The position numbers were made by a program, and so were the translations under genes. Below the pieces are notes generated by a model that worked only from the letters and a program-made list of their open reading frames with translations, made no database searches and was not told where the DNA came from. Below, one piece after another: positions 7,854-16,134 of a DNA stretch of 37,021 nucleotides; the first letter of the stretch is position 1, and every line of letters starts with the position of its first letter. The DNA lies in contig NZ_BCQQ01000068.1 of the NCBI RefSeq assembly GCF_001552155.1, positions 1-37,021 on the forward strand, written 5' to 3'. Source of the DNA: Actinomadura formosensis NBRC 14204. Lineage in GTDB: Bacteria > Actinomycetota > Actinomycetes > Streptosporangiales > Streptosporangiaceae.

Positions 7854-8522
7854 TCAGAGCCGGTCGATCTCCGTCAGATCGATGTCGATGTCGAACGGCA
7901 CCGTGAGCTTGAGCCGGTCGTGGTGAACGCCGGTCGCGACATAGGTCTTGGTGGCCACGTCAAGCTCGAAGACACAGACCATGGGGCGCCCGCCGGTGTT
8001 CTCCACGCGCCAGAAGTGAGGAATGCCGGCCTCGGCGTAGAGTTGCGGCTTGCGTTCTCTGTCTCGTATCGCGGATTCTTGCGAGACGACCTCGATGGCG
8101 AGGAGGACGTACTCGGGCTCGTATGAAGTTTGGTCCCGTCCGGTGATGCCCTTGGCATCCAGGACGAGGACGTCGGGCTCCGGCCGCTGGCGATCGGCCA
8201 ACGTGACCGTCATCTCTCGACGAACACGCAGGCCATCGGGTAGCTGCCGACGCAGGGCGCTCTCAAGGAGCGAGACCGTCAGCATGTGGAAGTCGGCTTG
8301 GGGGCTCACGAGGATGATGCTGCCATCGATCAACTCTGCGTGAGATGGCAATTGCGGAAGGTGGTCGAGATCTTCTGCCTTGAAGCCCTCCGGCGGAGGA
8401 AGGAGCCACCCGGGCACGGGCGGGTCATGGCGGTGCTCTTCCGCCTGGCCGTTGTCCGTGGAGTGCTGGACGTAAGGCGCCCGCTCAGGGTCTGGCATGT
8501 CGTCCACTGGCAGTGCCCTCAT
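7854..8522 (-). CDS. Uma2-family (DUF820) putative endonuclease
   Basis: A 222-aa protein of the Uma2 family, which has a PD-(D/E)XK nuclease-like fold. The usual order is visible: LPSHAELIDGSIILVSP, then RPEPDVLVLDAKG, YVLLAIEVVSQES with the active-site Glu, RERKPQLYAEAGIPHFWRVE, and a variable C-terminus. These genes are abundant in cyanobacteria and actinomycetes, often in many copies, and their cellular role is not established. I chose ATG 8522 because GGGAGG stands 5 nt upstream; GTG 8555 is an in-frame alternative. The gene stands alone with no recognisable partner. Confidence 0.85.
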   Translation of the reverse strand: MRALPVDDMPDPERAPYVQHSTDNGQAEEHRHDPPVPGWLLPPPEGFKAEDLDHLPQLPSHAELIDGSIILVSPQADFHMLTVSLLESALRRQLPDGLRVRREMTVTLADRQRPEPDVLVLDAKGITGRDQTSYEPEYVLLAIEVVSQESAIRDRERKPQLYAEAGIPHFWRVENTGGRPMVCVFELDVATKTYVATGVHHDRLKLTVPFDIDIDLTEIDRL

Positions 8523-8626
8523 GGTGTCCTCCCAGGCGAACGGGTTCTCAGCCACTTCGTCTTGCCCTAGGCGAGCCTACCAACTGAGCCGGTTCCGTAT
8601 TGGCTAAGTCACGGATCGTAAGCCGG

Positions 8627-10243
8627 TCAGGGGCGTTCCCAGCGGACGGAGCTCAACGCCAGCAGCGCGACGTGGAACGAGACGCAGGACTCCACGTCGT
8701 CGAGATCGGCGTCGAGGACGCGTTCTATACGGCGCAGGCGTTCATAGAAGGCGGGACGGGAAAGGTGGGCCTGCTGGGCGGCGACGGCCTTGTTGCGCCC
8801 CGACTCCAGATACAGCTCCAGGATGCGGGTCAGGTCGCTGCCCCGCTGGGCGTCGTACTCCAGCAGCGGCCCCAGCTCGCGCTCGACGAACGTCTGGACG
8901 CGGGCGTCGTCGCGCAGCAGATGGAGAAGCCCGCGAAGGCGCAGGTCGGGGAGCCGGTAGAACAGCCGGGCGCCGGAACCGCGGGCGGCGACGTCGGCGA
9001 CCTGCTCGGCCTCCAGGAACGACCGCCGGACGTCCTGGATCGTCTCCACCACCGACCCGGCGGCCATGACGGTGCCGCCGGACTGGTTGCGGATGCGGGT
9101 GGCGACCTCGGTGAGCGCCGTCTCCGCGTCGGCGCGGGCGGGCAGCGAGGCGAGCACGCCGACGCGGGCGTGCGGTCCGCCCTCGTCCAGCACCCCGACG
9201 AGCGCCGCGAGGCGGGCGTCCTTGCAGGCCGCGGCGGCCGTCTCGGCGAGCGCGGACAGCTCGCCGACCGGCGGCGCCGCCGTGCCGGGCCCGCGATGCC
9301 GGAGCACCACGCCGAGCAGCCGCCGCCCGGACAGCGGCACGCCGAGCGCGCGGGCGCGGGCCGCGGCCTCCTGCGGGTCGGAGTAGGCGTGCGCGAGGAT
9401 GCGGGCGATGATCGTCCCGTGCGCCTGGCGCTCGACGCTTTCGGCGTGCCGGTCCAGCAGCCGGCCGAGGGCGAGGGTGGTGGCGGCCCGCTCGATCAGC
9501 ACGGTGTCGCGCGGTGACGGCGGCGAGCCGAGGACGATGATCAGCCGGCCCCAGTCCTCGCCGCGCGCGCCGACCATGGTCACCAGCCAGCCGGAGGTCG
9601 GGTCGTAGCCGGTGCGGCGGCCCGGCCGGACGGCGCGCGAGCGGGTCTCCCACGCCGACAGCAGCTCCGCCGGGTCGGCGCCGCCGGCGTCGGCGGCGAG
9701 GACCTGGTGCGCGAGGTTCTCCAGCACGACGGGATGCCCGCCGAGCGCGGCGACCTGCCGGACGACCTCGTCGGTGGAGGCGCCCTCGACCGACAGCTGC
9801 GTGAAGATCTCGTGGAGCCGCTCGGACGCGCGCAGCTCGGCGAACTGGTCCTGCACGATCCGCGCGTGCACGGATTCGGTGATGTCCACGAACGCGGGCT
9901 CGTGCGCGAGGACGATCACCGGGAGGCCGTGGTCCTCGGCGGCGGTGGTCAACGCGGACGGCAGGACGCTGGCGTAGCGCCGGCCCAGCTCGATCATCAG
10001 CCCGCTGACCCCGACCTCGGCGAGGTCGGCGATGTAGGCGCGCAGCCGCTCCGGCTCGTCCGGCAGCGCGATCCCGGTCGTCAGGACGAGCTCACCGCCG
10101 TGCAGCAGGTGCGCGATGTCGGTGACCTCGGCGACGTGCACCCAGCGGACGCGGTTGCCGGTGCGGTCCGCGCCCGCGACGACGTGCGGCTGGCCGCGGC
10201 GGACCGCGTCGAGCTGGAGGACGTCGTCGACAGTGGGCAGCAT
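8627..10243 (-). CDS. PucR-family transcriptional regulator
   Basis: A 538-aa regulator with the three parts of the PucR family: an N-terminal PucR domain (about 7-130, starting PTVDDVLQLDAV), a middle region with a GGDEF-like fold (about 290-410), and a C-terminal HTH (about 470-530) containing YLESGRNKAVAAQQAHLS and RLRRIERVL. PucR-type proteins control purine, amino-acid or polyamine catabolism, often a divergent neighbour. The aminotransferase and MmsA genes start 147 bp away on the other strand and are the obvious target. ATG 10243 has TATCAT 8 nt upstream (10252-10257, minus strand), which suggests a leaderless transcript. Confidence 0.92.
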   Translation of the reverse strand: MLPTVDDVLQLDAVRRGQPHVVAGADRTGNRVRWVHVAEVTDIAHLLHGGELVLTTGIALPDEPERLRAYIADLAEVGVSGLMIELGRRYASVLPSALTTAAEDHGLPVIVLAHEPAFVDITESVHARIVQDQFAELRASERLHEIFTQLSVEGASTDEVVRQVAALGGHPVVLENLAHQVLAADAGGADPAELLSAWETRSRAVRPGRRTGYDPTSGWLVTMVGARGEDWGRLIIVLGSPPSPRDTVLIERAATTLALGRLLDRHAESVERQAHGTIIARILAHAYSDPQEAAARARALGVPLSGRRLLGVVLRHRGPGTAAPPVGELSALAETAAAACKDARLAALVGVLDEGGPHARVGVLASLPARADAETALTEVATRIRNQSGGTVMAAGSVVETIQDVRRSFLEAEQVADVAARGSGARLFYRLPDLRLRGLLHLLRDDARVQTFVERELGPLLEYDAQRGSDLTRILELYLESGRNKAVAAQQAHLSRPAFYERLRRIERVLDADLDDVESCVSFHVALLALSSVRWERP

Positions 10244-10316
10244 TGCTCGCGATGATATCCGGACGCGGTGCCGGCGGTGCTGATCGCGTCGTTGCAGGAG
10301 GTCAGCCGCCAGCAGA

Positions 10317-10326
10317 CCGTTAACGG
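10317..10326. promoter_or_regulatory. Small palindrome in the PucR/aminotransferase divergent region
   Basis: CCGTTAACGG is a perfect 10-bp palindrome in the 146-bp gap between the divergent genes, and it is AT-rich at its centre against a GC-rich background. It is a candidate operator for the PucR regulator. A palindrome this short can arise by chance. Confidence 0.3.
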
Positions 10327-10389
10327 GAGGCGCCCGGTCGTGACACTCTGCGGGTGGCCCGGGCCGTCCGGGCGGCCGAGACTTGAGTC

Positions 10390-11694
10390 ATGTCGGAACA
10401 CGCGAACCTGCTCCGGCGCCACAGGGCGGTCATGCCGTCGTGGATGGCGCTCAACTACACGGACCCCATCGAGATCGTCGGCGGCAAGGGCGCCCGCGTG
10501 ACCGACGCCGAGGGGAACGTCTACCTCGACTTCTTCACGGGCATCCTCACGAACATGCTCGGCTACGACGTCCCCGAGGTGCGCGACGCGGTGGAGCGGC
10601 AGCTCGCCACCGGGGTCGTGCACACCTCCACCGCGTACCTGCTGCGCGGGCAGATCGAGCTGGCCGAGAAGATCGCCCGGCTGTCCGGCATCCCGGACGC
10701 GAAGGTCTTCTTCGCCAACTCCGGCACGGAGGCGAACGAGACGGCGCTGCTGCTGGCCGCGTACGCGCGGCGCAGCGACCAGGTCCTGGCGATGCGGCAG
10801 AGCTACCACGGCCGGTCGTTCGCCGCGGCGGGCGTCACCGGCAACCGGGCCTGGACGAACCTGTCGTTCTCGCCGCTGGACGTCCACTTCCTGCACGGCG
10901 CCGACCGGCACCTCCCGCAGTTCGCCGGCATGTCCGACGAGCAGTACATCGACGCGTGCGCGCAGGACCTGCGGCACGTGCTCGCCACCGCGACCGGTCC
11001 CGACGTCGCCGCGCTCATCGCCGAGCCGATCCAGGGCGTCGGCGGCTTCACGATGCCTCCGGACGGGCTGTTCGCCGCGTACAAGAGCGTCCTGGACGAG
11101 TCCGGCATCCTGCTCATCTCCGATGAGGTCCAGACCGGCTGGGGACGGACGGGCCAGGGCTTCTGGGGCATCCAGAACCACGGTGTGACCCCGGACATGA
11201 TGACGTTCGCCAAGGGGCTCGGGAACGGCTTCGCGGTCGGCGGCGTCGTCGCGCGCGGCGACCTGATGGACGCGCTGCCCGCGCTCGGGATCTCCACGTT
11301 CGGCGGCAACCCGGTCTCGATGGCCGCCGCGAACGCGACGCTCGACTACGTCCTGGACCACGACCTGCAGGCCAACGCGGCGAAGCAGGGCGCGAAGATC
11401 ATCGGCGGCCTGCGCGGTGCCGCCGGGCGGCTGCCGGTGGTGAAGGACGTCCGCGGCAAGGGCCTGATGTTCGCGGTCGAGCTGGCCGATCCGGGCACCG
11501 GTGAGCCGAGCCCGCCGCTCGCCGCCGCGGTGATGGAGGCGGCCCGCGAGCGGGGGCTGCTGATCGGCAAGGGCGGCCTGGACGGCAACGTGGTGCGCAT
11601 GGCGCCGCCGATGACCCTGACCGACGCCGAGGCCGCGGAGGGGCTCGGCATCCTGATCGCATCTCTTGAGACGGTGAACGGGGAAGCCGCATGA
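10390..11694 (+). CDS. Class III (omega) aminotransferase, probably beta-alanine/GABA-type
   Basis: A 434-aa PLP-dependent aminotransferase of fold type I, class III. Visible marks are FFANSGTEANETALLLA (phosphate binding), SYHGRSFAAAGVTGN, ISDEVQTGWGRTG with the PLP-ring Asp, and MTFAKGLGNG with the Schiff-base lysine at residue 275. The gene overlaps MmsA by 4 nt (ATGA, 11691-11694). Since MmsA oxidises malonate or methylmalonate semialdehyde, a plausible substrate is beta-alanine or 3-aminoisobutyrate, both pyrimidine breakdown products; GABA or another omega-amino acid is possible. The specific amine is inferred from the neighbour, not from active-site residues. There is no strong ribosome binding site before ATG 10390. 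Confidence 0.9.
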   Translation: MSEHANLLRRHRAVMPSWMALNYTDPIEIVGGKGARVTDAEGNVYLDFFTGILTNMLGYDVPEVRDAVERQLATGVVHTSTAYLLRGQIELAEKIARLSGIPDAKVFFANSGTEANETALLLAAYARRSDQVLAMRQSYHGRSFAAAGVTGNRAWTNLSFSPLDVHFLHGADRHLPQFAGMSDEQYIDACAQDLRHVLATATGPDVAALIAEPIQGVGGFTMPPDGLFAAYKSVLDESGILLISDEVQTGWGRTGQGFWGIQNHGVTPDMMTFAKGLGNGFAVGGVVARGDLMDALPALGISTFGGNPVSMAAANATLDYVLDHDLQANAAKQGAKIIGGLRGAAGRLPVVKDVRGKGLMFAVELADPGTGEPSPPLAAAVMEAARERGLLIGKGGLDGNVVRMAPPMTLTDAEAAEGLGILIASLETVNGEAA

Positions 11695-13190
11695 GCCGGC
11701 ACGTCACGCACTGGATCGGCGGCAAGCCGTTCGACGGGGAGGCGGCGCGGCGCGGCGACGTCTACGAGCCCGCGTCGGGGCGGCTCGCCGGGACGGTCGA
11801 CTTCGCCGGCCGGGCCGAGGTCGACGCGGCGGTGGCCGCGGCGAAGGCCGCGTTCCCCGGCTGGCGGGACGCCTCGCTCTCGCAGCGCGCCAAGGTGCTG
11901 TTCCGGTACCGCGAGCTGGTCAGCGCGCACCGGGACGAGCTCGCGCGGCTCATCTCCGCCGAGCACGGCAAGGTGATCTCGGACGCGGCCGGCGAGGTGG
12001 CCCGCGGCCTGGAGGTCGCCGAGTTCGCCTGCGGCATCCCGCACCTGCTCAAGGGCGGGTTCTCGGAGAACGTGTCCACGCGGGTGGACGCCTACTCGAT
12101 CCTGCAGCCGCTCGGCGTGACCGCCGGGATCACCCCGTTCAACTTCCCGGTGATGGTGCCGATGTGGATGTTCCCGGTGGCGATCGCGTGCGGGAACACG
12201 TTCGTCCTCAAGCCGTCGGAGAAGGACCCGTCCGCGTCGGTCCGGCTGGCGGAGCTGTGGGCCGAGGCCGGCCTGCCGGACGGGGTGTTCAACGTCGTCC
12301 ACGGCGACAAGGCCGCGGTGGACGGGCTGCTGCACCACCCCGACGTCAAGGCCGTCAGCTTCGTCGGCTCCACGCCGATCGCGCGGTACATCTACGCGAC
12401 GGCGGCGGCGAACGGCAAGCGGGTGCAGGCGCTCGGCGGTGCCAAGAACCACATGCTGGTGCTGCCGGACGCCGACCTCGACCTCGCCGCGGACGCCGCC
12501 GTGTCGGCGGGATTCGGCTCGGCGGGGGAGCGGTGCATGGCGATCTCCGTCGTCGTGGCCGTCGACCCGGTCGGGGACGAGCTGATGGCCAAGATCCGCG
12601 AGCGGGTCGCCAGGCTCAAGGTCGGTCCGGGTGACCACCCCGAGTCGGAGATGGGCCCGCTCGTCACGCGGGCGCACCGCGACAAGGTCGCGTCCTACCT
12701 GGACGGCGGCGTCGCGCAGGGCGCCACCCTCGCGATCGACGGACGCGACCCGGACGTCCTCGGCGGCGCGGGCGGCGGATTCTGGCTCGGCCCGACCGTC
12801 CTCGACCACGTCACCCCCGAGATGGACGCCTATAAGGACGAGATCTTCGGCCCGGTGCTGTCGGTCGTGCGCGCCGGCTCCTACGAGGCGGGCATGGAGC
12901 TGATCGCCGCCAACCCGTACGGCAACGGCACCGCGATCTTCACCAACGACGGCGGGGCGGCGCGTCGCTTCCAGAACGAGGTGGAGGTCGGCATGGTCGG
13001 GGTGAACGTGCCGATCCCGGTGCCGATGGCGTACTACTCGTTCGGCGGCTGGAAGGACTCGCTGTTCGGCGACAGCCACGCCCATGGCATGGAGGGCGTC
13101 CACTTCTATACCCGCACCAAGGCCGTCACCGCGCGCTGGCTTGATCCCAGCCACGGCGGTGTGAACCTCGGCTTCCCCACCAACGGCTGA
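11691..13190 (+). CDS. mmsA: CoA-acylating methylmalonate-semialdehyde dehydrogenase
   Basis: A 499-aa aldehyde dehydrogenase superfamily member that converts malonate or methylmalonate semialdehyde, NAD+ and CoA to acetyl- or propionyl-CoA plus CO2. Diagnostic stretches are GVTAGITPFNFPVMVP, FVLKPSEKDPSAS, VQALGGAKNHMLVLPDAD (typical of MmsA, where other ALDHs have ELGGK) and the catalytic Cys282 in FGSAGERCMAIS. The length matches the family (about 500 aa). Start and stop overlap with the upstream aminotransferase indicates one transcript and coupled translation. A strong hairpin follows at 13200-13234. Confidence 0.94.
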   Translation: MSRHVTHWIGGKPFDGEAARRGDVYEPASGRLAGTVDFAGRAEVDAAVAAAKAAFPGWRDASLSQRAKVLFRYRELVSAHRDELARLISAEHGKVISDAAGEVARGLEVAEFACGIPHLLKGGFSENVSTRVDAYSILQPLGVTAGITPFNFPVMVPMWMFPVAIACGNTFVLKPSEKDPSASVRLAELWAEAGLPDGVFNVVHGDKAAVDGLLHHPDVKAVSFVGSTPIARYIYATAAANGKRVQALGGAKNHMLVLPDADLDLAADAAVSAGFGSAGERCMAISVVVAVDPVGDELMAKIRERVARLKVGPGDHPESEMGPLVTRAHRDKVASYLDGGVAQGATLAIDGRDPDVLGGAGGGFWLGPTVLDHVTPEMDAYKDEIFGPVLSVVRAGSYEAGMELIAANPYGNGTAIFTNDGGAARRFQNEVEVGMVGVNVPIPVPMAYYSFGGWKDSLFGDSHAHGMEGVHFYTRTKAVTARWLDPSHGGVNLGFPTNG

Positions 13191-13199
13191 CAAAGCGGA

Positions 13200-13234
13200 C
13201 ATACGGCCGGCGGCCCCAGGCTGCCGGCCGTATG
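13200..13234 (+). terminator. Terminator hairpin after mmsA
   Basis: CATACGGCCGGC (13200-13211) pairs perfectly with GCCGGCCGTATG (13223-13234). A GC pair and a GU pair can extend the 12-bp stem inward, leaving a 7-nt loop. It begins 10 nt after the mmsA stop. No T-run follows directly, as is common in actinomycetes. Confidence 0.8.
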
Positions 13235-13322
13235 CCCGGGTCGCCGGCTTTGTTTGGGAATTTCCCACCACCGCCGTTCTTGGTCGTCAATTTTCGTCGC
13301 GCGGAAATAGTGACGGCACCCA

Positions 13323-13373
13323 TTGACGGGCTCTGTGCCGGGCGACACAATCTCACTGTCTCAATTAATTGAG
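13323..13373 (+). promoter_or_regulatory. Sigma70-like promoter with an AT-rich palindromic operator
   Basis: TTGACG (13323-13328), a 17-bp spacer and CACAAT (13346-13351) form a good housekeeping-type promoter. The perfect 14-bp palindrome CTCAATTAATTGAG (13360-13373) starts about 8 nt beyond the -10, at the expected transcription start. Such an AT-rich palindrome stands out in this GC-rich DNA and is well placed for a repressor serving the gene at 13415. Confidence 0.55.
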
Positions 13374-13414
13374 GCGAAATTGAAAGTCAGGGTGCGCAGT
13401 CAGGGAGTCGCGCT

Positions 13415-13780
13415 ATGGCCGCAGGCGACCACGCCGCAGAGGTGGACGCGCTCGGAAGGCGATTTCCGGGCTGGACCATTTGGTTCGGCCTGTTCACCGG
13501 CCATTGGTGGGCCCTGCCGCCCAAGGGCCGCGATGTGGGCGACCTCGTCGAGGCCGACACCCCGCAGCGGCTCATCGCACGGATCGAGGTGGTCAAGCAC
13601 GCCGCCCCGAGGCGGCCGCCGGCCGATGGGCCGGCTTCGGGTGACGGCCCCGCGCGGCCGTCCCGCGACACCCGGCAGGACGCGCGGCGTCCCTCGAACC
13701 TCCTCCGTCTCGAGGGCGTCACACCGCCGCCGTTCGGCCGGGGACCGGTGATCGCGTGGCCGGGCAGCACCGCAGGATGA
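13415..13780 (+). CDS. Small hypothetical actinobacterial protein
   Basis: A 121-aa protein of unknown function. The first half looks like a small folded domain rich in aromatics: RRFPGWTIWFGLFTGHWWAL at about 10-30, then DLVEADTPQRLIARIE at about 40-57. Short proteins of this appearance are common in actinomycetes, but I know no assigned role. The second half is low-complexity, rich in Pro, Arg and Gly, and may be disordered. ATG 13415 follows an AGGGAG at suitable distance, and a promoter plus palindrome lie upstream. No signal peptide or metal-binding motif is visible. Confidence 0.6.
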   Translation: MAAGDHAAEVDALGRRFPGWTIWFGLFTGHWWALPPKGRDVGDLVEADTPQRLIARIEVVKHAAPRRPPADGPASGDGPARPSRDTRQDARRPSNLLRLEGVTPPPFGRGPVIAWPGSTAG

Positions 13781-14249
13781 TCCGCTGTTCCCCACCCTCG
13801 CCACGCCCGCCGGTGCCGCCGCGGTCCCGGGCAGGACGGCAGCCCGCGCCATATCCCTCTCCAGCAACCTCCGTGTATGGCGCGGACGCCAGCACCCGCC
13901 GTCCCCCGGGGCCCCGGCGGTTTCTCCGTTGACGACCCGGCCGTAAAGTCTCAGGAAATGGTGGGGCAATGGTCATGGGGTTCTTACCTTCAAGAAAGAT
14001 TGCGCGGGCGGGCCCGGGGGCCGTTCTTCGGTAATTGGCCGCCGCTGCGTCGTCTGCCGGAGGAAAAATTCCCGGAGACCGTCGATTGAATCGCGCCCGC
14101 CCGCCCGGACGGCGGGAATGGCGGTGTGGACGCTCCGCGGGAAACCGGCTCCGGGCGGGTGCGGGCCGCCCGGCCGCGCCGGAGACGCTACGCTGCGCCG
14201 ACGGGCCCGTTCACGAGGAGGAGGGCCCTGGGCACGGATCGGGAGCGAC
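13781..14249. other. 469-bp interval without a confident gene
   Basis: Base composition is uneven, with AT-rich patches around 13940-14000 and 14060-14090. A 43-codon frame at 13958-14089 (starting MVGQWSWGSYLQERL) is possible, but its AGGA lies only 1 nt from the ATG and its codon use is mixed, so I do not call it a gene. TTCTT...AAGAA half-sites near 13980-13997 could pair weakly. The promoter of the solute-binding protein gene must lie here, but I could not fix it. Confidence 0.4.
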
Positions 14250-15485
14250 ATGCGGTGGACGGCCACGGCACGGGTCAAGGCGGCGGCGGCCCTGGTGGCG
14301 GCCGCGGCGCTCGCCGCGGCGGGCCTCGCCGCCTGCAGCGAGGACGCGGACGTGCCCGCCGGCGTCGCCAAGGTGGCGAGCACCCTCGGCCCCGGTGAGG
14401 GGATGCTCAACCTCCTCACCCTCCCCGGCTCCATCGAGAGCGGCGACACCGACCCGCGCGTCGACTGGGTCACCCCGTTCCAGGAGCGCACCGGCTGCAA
14501 GGTCGGCCTCAAGGTCGTCAAGACGCCCGAGGAGATGGCCGACCTCATGCGCGACCGGGACCGCCGCTACGACGGCGTCGCCGCGCCGCCCGAGGTCGCC
14601 GGGCGGCTGGTCACCGAGAAGCAGGTCGCCCCCGTCAACACCGACCTCGTGGACGGCTACAAGAAGCTGGAGCCGAAACTCCGCGGGCTGCTGGAGCGCG
14701 AGGGCAAGCACTACGGCATCCCGTACGTATGGGGTTCCAACCTGCTCATGTTCGACACCCGGACGGTCCCGCCGCCGGCGAGCTGGGCCGCCATCTTCGA
14801 GCCCGGGCAGGCCCGCCGGTACTCCGGGAAGCTGATCATGCGGGACAGCCCGCTCGCCATCGCCGAGGCCGCGCTCTACCTGAAGGGCCGGGAGCGCAAG
14901 CTCAAGATCCGCGACCCGTACTCGCTGACGCCGAAGCAGCTCGCCGCCGCCGGGCGCGTGCTGGCGAAGCAGCGCCCCTACGTCGGCGAGTACTGGGACC
15001 TGCCCGCCGACGCGATCAGCGCGTTCGCGGGGCAGCGGGCCGTGCTCGGCCAGGCGTGGCCCTACCAGGTGGACGTGCTGACCCGCGCGGGCCGGGCCGT
15101 CCGGGGCGTCATCCCGTCCGAGGGCGTGACCGGCTGGCTGGACGCGTGGATGATCGGCGCCCGCGTCCAGCACCCGAACTGCATGTACCAGTGGTTGCAG
15201 TGGACCGCGTCGCCGGACGTCCAGCAGCAGGTCGCCGAGTGGACCGGTGTGGCGCCCGCGAACCCGCAGGCGTGCTCGGGCGACCGGCTGAGGTCCGGCT
15301 TCTGCGCCGCTTACCACGTCGGCGACCGCGACTACATTAACAAGATCATCTTCGCGCACGCGCCGGCGAAGGCGTGCGGCGGCGAGTCGAAGAAGAACGA
15401 CTGCACCGATTACGCGGAGTGGACGAGGACCTGGATCGAGGCGACGCATCCGCAGGCGGGCGGGCAGCCGAAGGCGAAGCCCTGA
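14250..15485 (+). CDS. Extracellular solute-binding lipoprotein (PotD-like), orphan
   Basis: A 411-aa secreted lipoprotein. Residues 1-29 carry a basic N-terminus, an Ala-rich hydrophobic stretch and the lipobox GLAAC, so it should be lipidated at the Cys and held on the outer face of the membrane. The mature part resembles periplasmic-binding proteins of the PotD (spermidine/putrescine) type: PRVDWVTPFQERTGCKVGLK, then GIPYVWGSNLLMFDTR, SWAAIFEP and WLDAWMIGARVQHPN. ATG 14250 has GGGAG four bases upstream; an in-frame ATG at 14118 would bury the signal peptide. No permease or ATPase genes are adjacent, so its transporter, if any, lies elsewhere. The ligand is unknown; a polyamine or other small cation is a guess from the family. 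Confidence 0.88.
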   Translation: MRWTATARVKAAAALVAAAALAAAGLAACSEDADVPAGVAKVASTLGPGEGMLNLLTLPGSIESGDTDPRVDWVTPFQERTGCKVGLKVVKTPEEMADLMRDRDRRYDGVAAPPEVAGRLVTEKQVAPVNTDLVDGYKKLEPKLRGLLEREGKHYGIPYVWGSNLLMFDTRTVPPPASWAAIFEPGQARRYSGKLIMRDSPLAIAEAALYLKGRERKLKIRDPYSLTPKQLAAAGRVLAKQRPYVGEYWDLPADAISAFAGQRAVLGQAWPYQVDVLTRAGRAVRGVIPSEGVTGWLDAWMIGARVQHPNCMYQWLQWTASPDVQQQVAEWTGVAPANPQACSGDRLRSGFCAAYHVGDRDYINKIIFAHAPAKACGGESKKNDCTDYAEWTRTWIEATHPQAGGQPKAKP

Positions 15486-15877
15486 CGGCCTGGGAGGTCT
15501 CTCCGGCGCGCCCGGCCGCCCCCAGCCGGGCGCGCCTGCCGGGTGGTCCCGGGCTTCCCCCCGAATGCCCGGGTCACCCCTCTCCCTGGAGAGACCTCCA
15601 CGGCGGCGGGAGTCGGGCCCGCCGCCCTCGCCGGCGCCGGCCCCCCGACCGGCCCGCCGGCGTCCGTGCGCGACTCCCCGAGGCCCCGCCGTAGGCGGGG
15701 TACCGGCGGGGCGGGTGCGCAGTCGGCGCACGCGAACACCCCGGACGAGTCCGGCAGGCGGCCGGCGCGGACGCGCGGCCGGGGCCACTTCTTGCGGCGG
15801 ACGACGCACGCGTCACCCGGGAACCGGGCCGTGCCCAGCCCGCCCGGGTCCACGACCGGCTCGCCCGTCTGGCCCAT
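15410..15877 (-). CDS. Hypothetical protein with a CxxC motif; C-terminal extent doubtful
   Basis: A possible 155-aa protein. The first 60 residues look real, with strong third-position GC, conserved-looking PGDACVVRRKKWPRPRVRAGRL and a FACADCAP motif with two cysteines. AGGGGG lies 6 nt before ATG 15877. Beyond residue about 62 the frame runs through a perfect hairpin (CCCCGCC/GGCGGGG, 15684-15700) and then the three-way-junction element, overlapping the convergent solute-binding protein gene, so this part looks untranslated or is a coincidental open frame. Either the protein really ends early through a sequencing error or frameshift, or it has a low-complexity tail. Function unknown. Confidence 0.4.
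   Translation of the reverse strand: MGQTGEPVVDPGGLGTARFPGDACVVRRKKWPRPRVRAGRLPDSSGVFACADCAPAPPVPRLRRGLGESRTDAGGPVGGPAPARAAGPTPAAVEVSPGRGVTRAFGGKPGTTRQARPAGGGRARRRDLPGRQGFAFGCPPACGCVASIQVLVHSA
15493..15599. other. Three-way-junction-like nested inverted repeats after the solute-binding protein gene
   Basis: An outer 12-bp perfect inverted repeat (GGAGGTCTCTCC 15493-15504 with GGAGAGACCTCC 15588-15599) encloses two hairpins. Hairpin A has GGCGCGCCCGGC (15505-15516) against GCCGGGCGCGCC (15525-15536), perfect over 12 bp. Hairpin B has CCCGGGC (15548-15554) against GCCCGGG (15567-15573), extended by GGGTG/CACCC. Hairpin A directly abuts the outer stem. It lies 7 nt after the stop codon and could be a bidirectional terminator or a structured RNA. 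Confidence 0.65.
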
Positions 15878-16056
15878 TCCCATCCCCCTGGAGGGAGTCG
15901 CTTCACGTGACTCCTTTATAGGTGGGGCCGGGTGTTGTCACCGTTACCAAAAGTGAAAAGGGCGGCAAAGGCTGTCATGTCGGCCGCCTGATCACCGGGG
16001 GGCGGCCCTAGCCGGCTCCTCGGCCACCGCGACTGCCGCAACCGCCTCGACCAGGG

Positions 16057-16110
16057 GCTTTGCAGACCAGGGTTATGCGACCACGGGCTGGGTGCTTTGC
16101 AGTGCTTTGG
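16057..16110 (+). repeat. GCTTTG(CAG) direct repeats upstream of the orphan histidine kinase
   Basis: GCTTTGCAG occurs at 16057-16065 and 16094-16102, and GCTTTGG at 16104-16110. The last two belong to the longer direct repeat GTGCTTTG at 16092-16099 and 16102-16109, exactly 10 bp apart. Tandem half-sites one helical turn apart are typical of OmpR-type response regulators, so these may be autoregulatory sites. Confidence 0.4.
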
Positions 16111-16134
16111 CGGTGTTGTGCGTACAAAGGAGAC

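Noticed and set aside
13255..13267. TGGGAATTTCCCA palindrome after mmsA
   Set aside because: Short, odd-centred and without a promoter at suitable distance; the palindrome at 13360 is the better operator candidate.
11346..13271. 641-codon minus-strand frame opposite mmsA and the aminotransferase gene
   Set aside because: Antisense shadow of two well-identified enzymes, with no recognisable domain.
13958..14089. 43-codon frame in the gap before the solute-binding protein gene
   Set aside because: Its ribosome binding site is too close to the ATG and codon use is not typical of the organism.
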